Assembly: GCA_035547915.1 (NCBI GenBank)
Contig: DASZTS010000072.1
Location: forward strand, 1-64,000
DNA from: DASSFG01 sp035547915
GTDB lineage: Bacteria; Planctomycetota; Planctomycetia; Pirellulales; JAICIG01
DNA length: 64,000 nt
Direction: 5' to 3'
Within the stretch, counting starts at the first letter, position 1. Every line of letters starts with the position of its first letter. The notes under the pieces are model-generated. The model worked only from the letters and a program-made list of their open reading frames with translations, was not told the origin of the DNA and made no database searches. Below, one piece after another: positions 24,027-33,280 of this stretch. A program made the translations under genes and the position numbers.

Positions 24027-26111
24027 TCAACCCACGTCGCCCAGTTCCAAGACACGGCCGTAGCGACGGAGAACCATCTGTCGCAAGCGGGTGAATTCGG
24101 GCCGCGCCAAATCGGGATCGGCTGCGACGAGTTGTTGGGCGTCGCGCCGAGCCTCTTCGAGTATCGCTGCGTCGCGAACGAGGTCGGCGATACGCAGCGG
24201 CGGCAAACCATGCTGACGAGTTCCCAGCAGATCGCCAGGGCCGCGTTGCGCAAAGTCGATCTCGGCGAGCGCGAAACCGTCGTTCGTGCCGACGAAGGCT
24301 TCGAGCCGCTGACGCGCGGCGGGCGACTCGACGTCGCTCAAGACGGCGCAGTAGCCGCGTTGCGTGCCGCGGCTGATACGACCGCGCAATTGGTGCAACT
24401 GCGAGAGGCCGAACCGCTCGCCACGATAGATGGTCATCAGCGTCGCATTCGGCACGTCGATTCCCACTTCGACTACGGTGGTTGTCACGAGCACCTGCGT
24501 TTCGCCGTTGCGGAAAGATTGCATCGCGGCCTCTTTGGCCGACGAGCTCAATCGACCGTGCAGCAGGCCGAGCCGAAACGTCGCCAGCGGACCGCGCGAT
24601 AGTTCCGCATAAGTCTGCTCCAAGCTCGCGACATCGACTTCCGACGACTCGTCGATGACAGGCGTCACGACGTATCCCTGGCAGCCCTCGCGCAGCTTGC
24701 GGTCGAAGAACTCCCACCATTTAGCCCGCTCTGCCTCCCCGACCAAGTACGAACGCACTGTCTGCCGGCCGGGTGGAGACTCGCGCAGCGTCGACACGTC
24801 GAGATCGCCGAACTGCGTCATGGCCACGGTGCGCGGGATGGGGGTCGCCGTCATGACCAGGTAGTGCGGATCGAGTGCGGCCTGCTTGAGGCTGGCCCGT
24901 TGCCGCACGCCGAACTTGTGCTGCTCGTCGATCACCACCAATCCGAGCCGCGCGAACCGCACGTCGGGTTGCAACACGGCCTGCGTGCCGATCACCACGT
25001 TCAATTCGCCCGTCGCCAACCGAGACACCAGGTCGGCACGCTCGGCGGTCGAAATGCCACCGGTTAATACGCCCCACTGCACGTGGCTCGCCGACAGCGT
25101 GCGCTCGAGCGTCGCCGCATGCTGCCGAGCCAGCACTTCGGTCGGGGCCATGAGCACGGCTTGGTGACCGTGTGCCACGGCCAGCAGCATCGCATAGACG
25201 GCAACAACCGTCTTGCCGCTCCCCACATCCCCTTGCAGCAGACGGTTCATCGGATGGGGCCGGCCCATGTCGGTCACCACATCGGCGATCGCGCGGTTCT
25301 GCGCGACCGTCAGCTCGAAGGGAAACAAGCGACGGATGCGAGCGTCGACCTTGGCGTTTGCCTCGAGCGCAGGTGCTTCGCGCCGCGACCGTTGATCATA
25401 GTGCTTCAGCGCCAGGGCTAACTGCAGCACGAGCAATTCTTGGTAGATGAGGCGCCGGCGGGCGTCTGCCAACTCGGCGCGGTCGGCTGGAACGTGAACG
25501 GTGTGGATCGCCCTGCGGATCGGCATTAAGTCGCGCTGCGCGAGAAAGTCGTCAGGAAAGACATCCTCGAGCGAGTCGAGGCAAGTATCCAGGACAGCCA
25601 CGGCAACCTTCCGCATCTGCCCCTGGCTGAGCCCTTCGGTGAGCGGATAGACGGGCAGCAGGCGGGCCCCCGATTCCTGTTCGTCGGTGTCTAGTGTTTG
25701 TACCTGCGGATGCGTGAATTCCCAGACGCCGCCGTTGGACTTCGGCTTGCCGGTCACGAGCAGTTGTTCGCCCAGCCGGAAGCGCTCGCGGTGGAACGGG
25801 GAATTGAACCAGATCAACCGCACTCGGCCTTGCTCGACGGCCAACAATATGCCCAACACCCGGTTGCCCGCGGCGCTGACGCGCTGGTCGACTTCCTCGA
25901 CCGTGCCTCGCAATCGGGTCAGGTTGCCCTCGACGAGATCGGCCACGCCGGCCAGTTCATTCAGATCCTGGTAGTCGCGGGGAAAGAAGAAGACGACGTC
26001 GCGCGCTGTCCGCAAGCCGAGCCGCTCGAGCAACTCCGCCCGCTGCGGACCCACGCCCTTCACGAATTGCACGGGAGTGGCGAGGATCTCGGCGGGCGAT
26101 TTGGAATTCAT
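24027..26111 (-). CDS. recG: ATP-dependent DNA helicase RecG
   Basis: The 694-residue protein drives branch migration of Holliday junctions and replication-fork regression. It has the N-terminal wedge/OB region starting PVQFVKGVGPQRAELLERLGL, then SF2 helicase motifs: Walker A GDVGSGKT, MAPTEVLARQHA (Ia), DEQHKFGV (II), TATPIPRT (III), and LRGRISRGTQRGYC (VI), and the C-terminal RecG segment. All core motifs are intact. I give the ATG at 26111; a TTG at 26141 with GGAG just upstream is an alternative adding ten residues. It converges on the PilZ-like gene with one base between stops. Confidence 0.96.
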   Translation of the reverse strand: MNSKSPAEILATPVQFVKGVGPQRAELLERLGLRTARDVVFFFPRDYQDLNELAGVADLVEGNLTRLRGTVEEVDQRVSAAGNRVLGILLAVEQGRVRLIWFNSPFHRERFRLGEQLLVTGKPKSNGGVWEFTHPQVQTLDTDEQESGARLLPVYPLTEGLSQGQMRKVAVAVLDTCLDSLEDVFPDDFLAQRDLMPIRRAIHTVHVPADRAELADARRRLIYQELLVLQLALALKHYDQRSRREAPALEANAKVDARIRRLFPFELTVAQNRAIADVVTDMGRPHPMNRLLQGDVGSGKTVVAVYAMLLAVAHGHQAVLMAPTEVLARQHAATLERTLSASHVQWGVLTGGISTAERADLVSRLATGELNVVIGTQAVLQPDVRFARLGLVVIDEQHKFGVRQRASLKQAALDPHYLVMTATPIPRTVAMTQFGDLDVSTLRESPPGRQTVRSYLVGEAERAKWWEFFDRKLREGCQGYVVTPVIDESSEVDVASLEQTYAELSRGPLATFRLGLLHGRLSSSAKEAAMQSFRNGETQVLVTTTVVEVGIDVPNATLMTIYRGERFGLSQLHQLRGRISRGTQRGYCAVLSDVESPAARQRLEAFVGTNDGFALAEIDFAQRGPGDLLGTRQHGLPPLRIADLVRDAAILEEARRDAQQLVAADPDLARPEFTRLRQMVLRRYGRVLELGDVG

Positions 26112-26229
26112 ATCCGGGCGAGCGTTTCGGTCGTAAGTCAAAAGTCTCCGTAGACTCAGAGTCTATCCGAGAATCGACCACGTTTGACGGTCCCGCGCTC
26201 CGGCTATCCGACTTCTTGTCCGCGGCACC

Positions 26230-26490
26230 TTAGTACACCCCGATTCCGACACCCACTCCCGGACCCCACGCACGGTAGGCGCCACCATAGAAGCCCGGGC
26301 CGTAATAGCGAGGTCCATAGTAAGCCCGCGGGCCATAGACCCGCGGCCCCATCACGACGCGCGGGCCGTAGGGTGGCAACACGACTCGTGCGGCGACCCG
26401 TGGCACGGGACGCACATAGGCCTGCGACGTGGTAGTCGCTCCGAACACCAGGGCACCCAGCAGGGCGCCGATCAAGGCAAATCGTTTCAT
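26230..26490 (-). CDS. Small exported Gly/Pro/Tyr/Arg-rich protein
   Basis: The 86-residue protein has a clear signal peptide (MKRFALIGALLGALVFG, cleavage after SQA near residue 23). The mature part is low-complexity, with repeats of the type (Y/R)GPR(Y/V/A)YG: YGPRVVMGPRVYGPRAYYGPR. It ends in an alternating GVGVGIGVY. Small secreted proteins of this composition may be surface or matrix proteins; no enzymatic function is expected. AGGAGG directly upstream of ATG 26490 makes the gene believable despite its size. It is followed by recG's start region and preceded by a 430-bp intergenic stretch. Confidence 0.75.
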   Translation of the reverse strand: MKRFALIGALLGALVFGATTTSQAYVRPVPRVAARVVLPPYGPRVVMGPRVYGPRAYYGPRYYGPGFYGGAYRAWGPGVGVGIGVY

Positions 26491-26920
26491 CGGGGTATCC
26501 TCCTCGTTATGGACTCGGGCCGCCTAGCGAGCGGGGTATGAATGCCTGGCAGCCCTTTTTGAATTGGAAGCGTGAATCGGTGTTGTTATACGCTCCTCGT
26601 TCGTAACGGGAAGCCTTGCGACGCACCTGCGATGCCAAACATGGCTCGCCGAGTCACAACTTCCGACTGTTAAGCGATTTGTGGCGGACCGACTGGTGTC
26701 GACACCTGCCATCTCCGAAAAACCATCTGTCGCGACTTTGACACCGGCGAGTCTATTCGACCGCGAAATCGCAATCTGGCGGATATAGGGCGTGCGCCGT
26801 GCGTCCGCCTGATGCTTCATATTTGGACGGCGCGGCAGCCGAGTTTCTAACAACGCGTCCTATCACGGATTCGAGCATCTTGCCGGGCGGCCCAGCCCGG
26901 CGGACCCTGAAGGAGAAGCC
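26491..26920. other. Divergent intergenic region
   Basis: No gene is visible in these 430 bases between the Gly/Tyr-rich and Cys/His-rich small-protein genes. The right part has a weak promoter-like pair, TTGGAC (26823-26828) and TCTAAC (26846-26851), 17 bases apart, that could serve the Cys-rich gene. Confidence 0.5.
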
Positions 26921-27280
26921 ATGCGACAATTTGGATTCATTCTCGGCGCCTTCGCGCTGGCATTGGCGGCGCTCTCGACGACCCGCACCGCCACCGCTGC
27001 CCACGGCGGCTGCGGCAACAAGGCGCGCTGCGGCAAAACATGCTGCCAGCCGACCTGTGCTCCTTGTTGCCAACCGACCACCTGCTGCGCCAAGACGCAC
27101 TGCAACCGCCACACCTGCCACCATCACCACAACCGTTGCTGCCAGCATGCTTGCGGCGGTTGCTGCACCACGGGGCACTCGGCGGCCACGACGCCCGGCT
27201 ACATGCCGAACCCCGAAGCTCCTGCCGCGCCGGCCGCTCCCGAGGCGCCCTCGCCCAGCGACGTTCCGGCAGCACGCTAG
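26921..27280 (+). CDS. Exported cysteine/histidine-rich protein, probably metal binding
   Basis: The 119-residue protein has a Sec signal peptide (about 1-26) and a mature core with 16 Cys and 9 His in roughly 63 residues (28-91), including several CC pairs and CX2-4C spacings (GGCGNKARC, CCQPTC, HTCHHHH, NRCCQHAC). The C-terminal 30 residues are an Ala/Pro-rich tail. This composition suggests a metallothionein-like or metal-buffering role outside the cytoplasm, though a disulfide-rich structural protein is also possible. The start is fixed by AAGGAG six bases upstream. Its neighbour across a convergent junction is the P1B-type ATPase, which supports a metal-related interpretation. No family is recognised. 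Confidence 0.8.
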   Translation: MRQFGFILGAFALALAALSTTRTATAAHGGCGNKARCGKTCCQPTCAPCCQPTTCCAKTHCNRHTCHHHHNRCCQHACGGCCTTGHSAATTPGYMPNPEAPAAPAAPEAPSPSDVPAAR

Positions 27281-27306
27281 TTTTTGCGGTGGGCTCCTGC
27301 GGTCGG

Positions 27307-30300
27307 TCAGTCTTCCTCGTTAGGCGGCGAGGCGATAACAGGGTCGGCTAACAAAGTCTCGCCAGGCGGACGGCCGAGAAACAGATGGCGGCGACTACCG
27401 GTGTGGTTGTCGAGAATGAGCTTACGCTTGCCGGCCAGGGCGGCCGAGAGCGTGTCGTAGAGCATTCGCCATTCGGTCAATTCGGGGTTGGTGGCGTGGC
27501 CTGCTTGCACGAGCAAGAAGCCCGCCGCCTCCCCCGCCGCCAACTCTTGTCGCTCCTCGGCCGATGCGGCCGCCAAAGCCAATTCGCTGGCGGCCTCGCC
27601 AGCCAGCCCGGGACGTAATTGCGACCACCGTTCGTCGGTCCATTCACCTGACCCCGCGGCCACTTCTCGCCAGGCCGCCACTCCGCCCGCCTTGATGACC
27701 CGGTCGCGCAGATAGGCATCGGCCTCGTTCTTGCGCCGCTCGCGCTCCTTGAAGGCGCTCGACACGTCGCGGAAGGCATCCACGACTGCCAGCGGCGGAT
27801 GGACATCGATCAGACAGACGCCGTCGTCGAGTAACTCGACACCCACATGCAATCGGTCGAGTTCGGCCTGCAAGGTCTGCCGAATCTCTCGTTCCAAGTG
27901 GCCGCGTCCCGTGGTCAGGATCTCGAAAGGTTCACCCTCACGTGTTTTGGTGCTCAGCACGGGCCGTGAAGCGAGCGTCTGACAAACGACGCTTCGGGTC
28001 GTGGCTCGTAAGAGGCGTTCCGGCTGGCGTGCGGCAAAGTGCCAGGCCCGCATGTCGCGGATCACGTACTGCACCGCCGCGCCGATTTCGACCAGACTCT
28101 GATCGCCGGTCAGCGCCACCGCCTCGTCATCATTCGGATTAGCGCCGCTCGCGTCATGGCGCGTGTTCCACTCGATGGCCTGCGGTGCGGTACCGTCCGG
28201 CGACCGTCGGCCCTGTAAGCCGATCTCAACGGTCCGCACGCGCGCCGGCCGATCTCTGGCAATGGCATCCCACGGCGGCGGCAAGCGCAGGTGTGGCCCC
28301 GGTCCCAGCACGGCATGAAAGCGGCCGAAACGTCGCACGACGGCTACCTCGTCGGGTCCGACGAAGACGACGACCTGGGCCAGATAGCCGACGAGCGCCA
28401 GCGTTGCCGCCAAACGCAGCAGCGGCCGGCGCCACAACCAGGCGACCCCGGCCCAGCGCATCACGGGTGCGAACGACGAGCCGATGTGTCCACACTGGCG
28501 AGCGAGAGCCGACTCCCACCGTCCCCAACGGCTCGCCTGCCAGCGCTCGAACCATAGGAGACGCATGGCATTCAGCAACACGAGTACCGATCCGCATTGG
28601 TGAAACAGGGCCGCGGCCACCGGTGCCCGCCGCGACCAGGCTTCGGACCAGGCTGGCAGGATCCAAGCGGTTATCGCCACGCCGAGGAAGTTGACGAAGA
28701 ACGCGAAGATCAAAATGTTCTGCCGGATGATGCGTACGGTTTCGCGCGACAGGCGCACCAGCCCCGGCAACGGCGCGAGCGGTTCGCCCAGGAGTAGTAC
28801 GTCGCCGGCCTCGGCGACAAGATCGCTCCCTGCGGCGGCCAAGGCCAACCCGACGTCGGCCCGCGCCAGGGCCGGCGCGTCGTTGACGCCGTCTCCCACC
28901 ATCGCCACGCCCGCTTCGTTCGACGTGCGGCTCGTTGTCGCTTCGGCTCGCCAGCCGGCGAGCCATTGTGCCTTCTCCGCGGGGCGCAACTCGGCCTGCC
29001 AACGATCGATACCCAATTGCCGGGCGACTTCGGCTACGGCTCGTGATCGATCGCCCGAGAGCAGCGCAATCTGCGAAATGCCGAGCGTACGCAATTCTCG
29101 CAATACGTCCGCTGCCTCCGGCCGCACGGTATCGCGAACGCCGATCGCGCCCAGCAGTTGGCCATCGGCGGCCAGCAGCAGGGGCGTCTGGCCTGCCGCT
29201 TCCAAGCGCGCGATCAGCTCGTCGGCCTGTGGCGACACATCGACCTCGCGGTCGCACATCAGCCGCCGATTGCCCACGAGCACACGGCGATCCACACCGG
29301 TTTCCGTAAGCAATCGGCCCGCGACGCCGGCGCCTGGCAACGCTTCGAACTCGGTGAGGCCAGCCAAGGTGAGGCCGCGCGAACGGGCCTCGGCCACGAG
29401 GACGCGCGCGAACAGATGCTCGCTCATCTGTTCGGCAGCCGCGGCGGTCTGCAAAATCTCTTCCGCCGAATGGTCGCACAGCGGCAGGCAATCACCCACG
29501 ACCAGTCGGCCGGTGGTGAGTGTGCCGGTCTTGTCGAACGCGATGCGGCGCACCGTCGACAGCCGTTCCAGAGCCGCTCCGCTTTTAATGAGCACGCCCC
29601 GCCGGGCCAGCCAGGCCAGGGCCGCCATCATGGCCGCAGGTGTGGCCAGCACCAACGCACAGGGACAGGTGACGACGAGCACCGCCAGGGTCGGCATCCA
29701 CACCCAACGATCGAACGAGGGCCACGTCGCGAGCATGAACGACTGGCGGTTGGTCGCCAAAAATGTGGCGGCCGCGCAGGCCAGCACCAACGGCAGGAAC
29801 CAGCGAGCCAGACGATCGGCAATCCGTTCGACCTGTGCCTTGTCACGCTGCGCCGACGAGATGAGACAAACGACCTGCCCCAGCGTCGTCGCGCTTCCGA
29901 CCTTCTCGGCACAGATTTCCAATGCACCGAATTGATTGAGCGTTCCGGCGAAGACGGGATCGCCGGGGCCTTTATCCACAGGCACGCTTTCGCCCGTGAG
30001 CGTGCTCTGATCGACGGCCGAGCGGCCCGCCGTCACAGCTCCATCGACAGCAATCCGTTCGCCCGGACGCACAAGCACGACATCTCCGACGCACAGTTTG
30101 TCCGTCGCGATTTCGACCTGTTCCGCACCGCGACGGACCCTTGCCAGCCGTGGCCGCAGATCGAGCAGGCGCTCGATCTCACGTCGCGTGCGGCCGAACG
30201 TCAGCGCCTCCAACGACTCGCCGATCATGGCAATGAGCACTACTTCGGCGCCGACCCAATACTCCTTGAGCGCCAGGGCGGCGAGCATGGCGATGGACAG

Positions 30301-30546
30301 GGCCAGGTCGGTACCAATCCGCCCTTCCGTCAATGCCGCGAGCGACGCGTAGACGACGCGCGATCCGCCCAGCAACGCAGCCAACAGTGCCAGGTCGACG
30401 CCCCAAGGGCTCCGCCATCGCTCGTAACCGAGCCACGAGCCGACGAGATCGCCGATGACCAGCAGGCCGACCGTAAAAGTCAACCAATAGAGGCGACGCG
30501 ACGATGGACGCAAAAAGGTATCGTCGGTGTCGGCCTGGGAAGGCAT
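27307..30546 (-). CDS. P1B-type metal-transporting ATPase fused to an SPFH/HflK-like domain
   Basis: The 1079-residue protein joins two modules. Residues ~1-680 are a heavy-metal P-type ATPase without the usual N-terminal CxxC domain: TGES in the actuator, the membrane metal site C294-P295-C296, phosphorylated Asp338 in DKTGT, and GDGVNDAPAL. The P1B SEHP motif reads SEHL. The last helix pair carries HQCGSVLVLLNAMRLL. After another membrane helix (~710-728), residues ~730-1000 form a band-7/HflK-like domain (VGPDEVAVVRRFGRF, then RAWHFAARQPERLLRATTRSVV) with a charged, Ala/Glu-rich end. HflK-type domains form membrane rings that modulate proteases; fusion to an efflux ATPase suggests ring-like clustering of a metal pump. 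The ATG at 30546 is preferred to an upstream GTG. It is divergent from the NicO-like gene. Confidence 0.9.
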   Translation of the reverse strand: MPSQADTDDTFLRPSSRRLYWLTFTVGLLVIGDLVGSWLGYERWRSPWGVDLALLAALLGGSRVVYASLAALTEGRIGTDLALSIAMLAALALKEYWVGAEVVLIAMIGESLEALTFGRTRREIERLLDLRPRLARVRRGAEQVEIATDKLCVGDVVLVRPGERIAVDGAVTAGRSAVDQSTLTGESVPVDKGPGDPVFAGTLNQFGALEICAEKVGSATTLGQVVCLISSAQRDKAQVERIADRLARWFLPLVLACAAATFLATNRQSFMLATWPSFDRWVWMPTLAVLVVTCPCALVLATPAAMMAALAWLARRGVLIKSGAALERLSTVRRIAFDKTGTLTTGRLVVGDCLPLCDHSAEEILQTAAAAEQMSEHLFARVLVAEARSRGLTLAGLTEFEALPGAGVAGRLLTETGVDRRVLVGNRRLMCDREVDVSPQADELIARLEAAGQTPLLLAADGQLLGAIGVRDTVRPEAADVLRELRTLGISQIALLSGDRSRAVAEVARQLGIDRWQAELRPAEKAQWLAGWRAEATTSRTSNEAGVAMVGDGVNDAPALARADVGLALAAAGSDLVAEAGDVLLLGEPLAPLPGLVRLSRETVRIIRQNILIFAFFVNFLGVAITAWILPAWSEAWSRRAPVAAALFHQCGSVLVLLNAMRLLWFERWQASRWGRWESALARQCGHIGSSFAPVMRWAGVAWLWRRPLLRLAATLALVGYLAQVVVFVGPDEVAVVRRFGRFHAVLGPGPHLRLPPPWDAIARDRPARVRTVEIGLQGRRSPDGTAPQAIEWNTRHDASGANPNDDEAVALTGDQSLVEIGAAVQYVIRDMRAWHFAARQPERLLRATTRSVVCQTLASRPVLSTKTREGEPFEILTTGRGHLEREIRQTLQAELDRLHVGVELLDDGVCLIDVHPPLAVVDAFRDVSSAFKERERRKNEADAYLRDRVIKAGGVAAWREVAAGSGEWTDERWSQLRPGLAGEAASELALAAASAEERQELAAGEAAGFLLVQAGHATNPELTEWRMLYDTLSAALAGKRKLILDNHTGSRRHLFLGRPPGETLLADPVIASPPNEED

Positions 30547-30716
30547 GGCCTTACTTTGCGCGCGGCGGACAGAGGGCCGGGAGATCACGGTCCGGTCCCC
30601 AAACTAGGCGGGCCGCCTGCGCGTGTCAACCGTGGCGGTCTTTTGGCATTCGTGCTAGGCTTGCGACATCGCGTGCACCAACGGAATAACCACCTGCCGA
30701 GCCAGATTTTCATCCG

Positions 30717-31511
30717 ATGAACGCCGATTTGGGCGCCTTATCCACCGCCGCCGTCTCGCTCGCGTTCGTCCACACGTTGCTCGGACCGGACCACTATATC
30801 CCCTTCGTGGCGATGTCGCGCGTGGGGAATTGGAGCCGCCGCAAGACGTTTTTCATAACGTTGTTATGCGGCCTGGCACACGTCGGTAGTTCGGTGCTGC
30901 TCGGTTTCGTCGGTTTGGCCTTGGGGCTGATCGTTTTCCAACTGGAAATCGAAGAGCAGCGGGGCAATGTCGCCGGCTGGCTGCTGATCGCGTTCGGCAT
31001 TGCGTATTCCGTGTGGGGCCTCAAGCACGCCTTGCGCCGCCGGCCGCACACGCACGCTCATGTTCATCTCGACGGCACGGTCCACTTGCACGAGCATGTC
31101 CACTTCGACGACCATCTCCATCCGCATGCTCGGCCTTCCCAGGACGCGGGTACGACCAGCGGCGGCGACGTGGCCGAAAACCCTGCTGCATCGCCGGTCG
31201 GCCAGGTCATGACACAGGCCACGGTGCGTCCATCGATGACGCCGTGGATCCTATTCGCCATCTTTGCCTTCGGTCCCTGCGAGCCGTTGATCCCGCTCCT
31301 CACCTACGCGGCGGCGAAGGCCGATATGCCGAGCGCCGTCTGCGTCGCTGCGCTCTTTGCCCTGACCACGCTGGCAACGATGACCGTGATGGTGTTCGCG
31401 ATCGGCGCCGGCGCAGACACGCTGCGATTCGCCAAGCTCGCACCCTATAGCCATGCCCTGGCCGGGTTGGTCGTGCTTTCCTGCGGTCTCGCGGTCAAGC
31501 TGGGGTTATGA
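30717..31511 (+). CDS. NicO/UreH-like membrane transporter with His-rich loop
   Basis: The 264-residue protein has six or seven membrane helices. The first helix carries HTLLGPDHY (H19, D25, H26), the H-x4-D-H type metal motif of NiCoT/RcnA/UreH-like permeases, and FGPCEPLIPLL follows in a later helix. A cytoplasmic or periplasmic loop at residues 104-138 has 12 His (THAHVH, HLHEHVHFDDHLHPH), a typical metal-sensing or buffering loop of RcnA and ZIP-like transporters. Nickel, cobalt or another divalent metal is the likely substrate; TauE/SafE-type exporters are more distant alternatives. It starts 170 bp divergently from the ATPase-HflK gene, suggesting shared control. ATG 30717 has no strong ribosome site. 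Confidence 0.85.
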   Translation: MNADLGALSTAAVSLAFVHTLLGPDHYIPFVAMSRVGNWSRRKTFFITLLCGLAHVGSSVLLGFVGLALGLIVFQLEIEEQRGNVAGWLLIAFGIAYSVWGLKHALRRRPHTHAHVHLDGTVHLHEHVHFDDHLHPHARPSQDAGTTSGGDVAENPAASPVGQVMTQATVRPSMTPWILFAIFAFGPCEPLIPLLTYAAAKADMPSAVCVAALFALTTLATMTVMVFAIGAGADTLRFAKLAPYSHALAGLVVLSCGLAVKLGL

Positions 31512-31551
31512 TCGGGCTACATTATCGCCCGTTTTTCGAGGTATCGATCGC

Positions 31552-33111
31552 ATGTCGTGCAACGCCAAATCGAAGTATTTTTTGACGGCGACGTTGATCG
31601 TCCTAGCCGGCGTGACACGTCCCGCGGAGTTCTGCCGGGCTGCCGACAAACCCGTCAAGCCAAAGTCGTTCGTCGATTTCGGTGATGCGGCATCCTTCCA
31701 TCTCCGCGGCGCCCAGGCGCAGGGCACGCTCATCAAAGGCGACGGCGGCACAGCGCTCGACATCCGTACGGACGCCGATGCCGCGTATCCCGGCGTGTTC
31801 ATCGACCCACAGCAGGGAAAATGGGATTTGGCCGAATTCGACGCGGTCGAAATGGATGTTCGCAATCCGCAGCAAGTCTCGGTACGTGTGCTGTTGAGCA
31901 TCAACAATCCCGGCGCCAACGGCCGCGAACATTGCAATGTCGAGTCGGTGACGGTGCCGGCCGGCGGAAAAGCGACGCTCATTGTGCCCTTCGGCATGTG
32001 GCACGGCGACCCCGACCATCCCATCGACCGAGCAAACGTTGTATCGCTCCAGGTACTGCTCGACCGGCCCGGCCGCGCTCATCACTTCCAGGTCGATGCG
32101 ATCCGTGCCACGAGTCTCGATGCCGCCGGTGCAGCAACCTTCCTGAACGACCCGTTCTTTCAACGGCTCACCCCGGTCTTCGGGCGCGGCATGAACCTGG
32201 GCAACGCGCTCGAAGCGCCCCGTGAAGGCGAATGGGAAGTGACGCTCAAAGAAGGATACTTCGAGCGCATCAAGTCGGCCGGCTTCGACACGGTCCGCAT
32301 TCCGGTCCGCTGGTCGGCCCACGCCGGCCATGACGCGCCCTATACGATCGAGCCTGCGTTTTTCGCGCGGGTCGATTGGGCGATCGAGCAAGCCCTGCGC
32401 CGGGACCTGCGGGCCATCGTCAATGTGCATCATTACGACGAGATCATGAAGGACCCGGACGCTCACCGTGCGCGGTTTCTCGGCCTCTGGCGGCAAATCG
32501 CCGAACATTATCGGGATCGTCCGGCGGAGCTGGCCTTCGAGCTACTCAACGAACCGATCGAACAATTGACGGCCGAACGGTGGAACAAACTGCTAGCCGA
32601 GGCCCTGGCCGTCATTCGTCGCTCGAATCCGCGGCGCGAAATCGTGGTCGGTCCGGTCGGAGCGAACAGCATCCGAGAATTGGACGGATTGCAATTGCCC
32701 GAGGACGATCGGCATCTCATCGTCACGGTGCATTACTACAGCCCGTTTCAGTTCACGCACCAAGGCGCGAGCTGGACCGGACCGCAGGCCGAGGCCTGGC
32801 TGGGACGGAAGTGGACCGGTACCCCGGCCGAAAAGAACGCCATTCGCCGCGATCTGAACCAGGCGATCGACTGGGGCATCGCACACCGGCGGCCCATCTT
32901 CGTAGGAGAGTTTGGCGCTTATGGCAAGGCCGACCTTGCCTCGCGGGCGCTCTGGACGCAATTCATGGTCCAAGAGGTGGCCAACCGCAAAATGGGGTGG
33001 GCGTATTGGGAATTCTGCTCAGGTTTCGGGGCCTACGATCCGCAGCGCGAGGCCTGGATCGAGCCGATCGAACAGGCGCTCGCGGGTAAGCAGAAGGAAT
33101 TGAATCGCTGA
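31552..33111 (+). CDS. Exported glycoside hydrolase family 5 enzyme with N-terminal beta-sandwich
   Basis: The 519-residue protein has a signal peptide (cleavage near residue 29), then about 165 residues of beta-rich sequence resembling a carbohydrate-binding module (FVDFGDAASFHLRG start), and a GH5 TIM barrel from about 200. Key motifs are GRGMNLGNALEAP, FDTVRIPVRW, NVHHYDEI, the acid/base Glu334 in LLNEPIE, HYYSPFQFTHQG and the nucleophile Glu453 in FVGEFGAYG. GH5 enzymes of this type are endo-beta-glucanases or mannanases. ATG 31552 follows GAGG at about ten bases; the frame is open upstream into the transporter gene but the signal peptide marks the start. It follows the transporter by only 40 bp, so co-transcription is possible but probably incidental. 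Confidence 0.95.
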   Translation: MSCNAKSKYFLTATLIVLAGVTRPAEFCRAADKPVKPKSFVDFGDAASFHLRGAQAQGTLIKGDGGTALDIRTDADAAYPGVFIDPQQGKWDLAEFDAVEMDVRNPQQVSVRVLLSINNPGANGREHCNVESVTVPAGGKATLIVPFGMWHGDPDHPIDRANVVSLQVLLDRPGRAHHFQVDAIRATSLDAAGAATFLNDPFFQRLTPVFGRGMNLGNALEAPREGEWEVTLKEGYFERIKSAGFDTVRIPVRWSAHAGHDAPYTIEPAFFARVDWAIEQALRRDLRAIVNVHHYDEIMKDPDAHRARFLGLWRQIAEHYRDRPAELAFELLNEPIEQLTAERWNKLLAEALAVIRRSNPRREIVVGPVGANSIRELDGLQLPEDDRHLIVTVHYYSPFQFTHQGASWTGPQAEAWLGRKWTGTPAEKNAIRRDLNQAIDWGIAHRRPIFVGEFGAYGKADLASRALWTQFMVQEVANRKMGWAYWEFCSGFGAYDPQREAWIEPIEQALAGKQKELNR

Positions 33112-33280
33112 CACATCCGGCTCGCGGCATTGCCCGCGAATTATCGGCCTTTTCGCGGCCGCAGCAGCCCGCGCGGCTTGTTGACGGCCAGCCGGGTGAA
33201 TCGTACCATCTTGTGTGGACTGCCAATCAGGCCACGATCAGCCGCTTCTAGCCCCTTCACGTGGAAAGGAGGATCGCTCT

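Noticed and set aside
26599..26900. Search for a mobile-element border beside the metal island
   Set aside because: No transposase, terminal repeat or target duplication was found, and codon usage looks like that of the neighbours.
27422..29491. Several long plus- and minus-strand frames inside the ATPase-HflK gene
   Set aside because: They alternate with the real frame in a GC-rich gene and show no domain motifs; all known P-type ATPase motifs are in the annotated frame.
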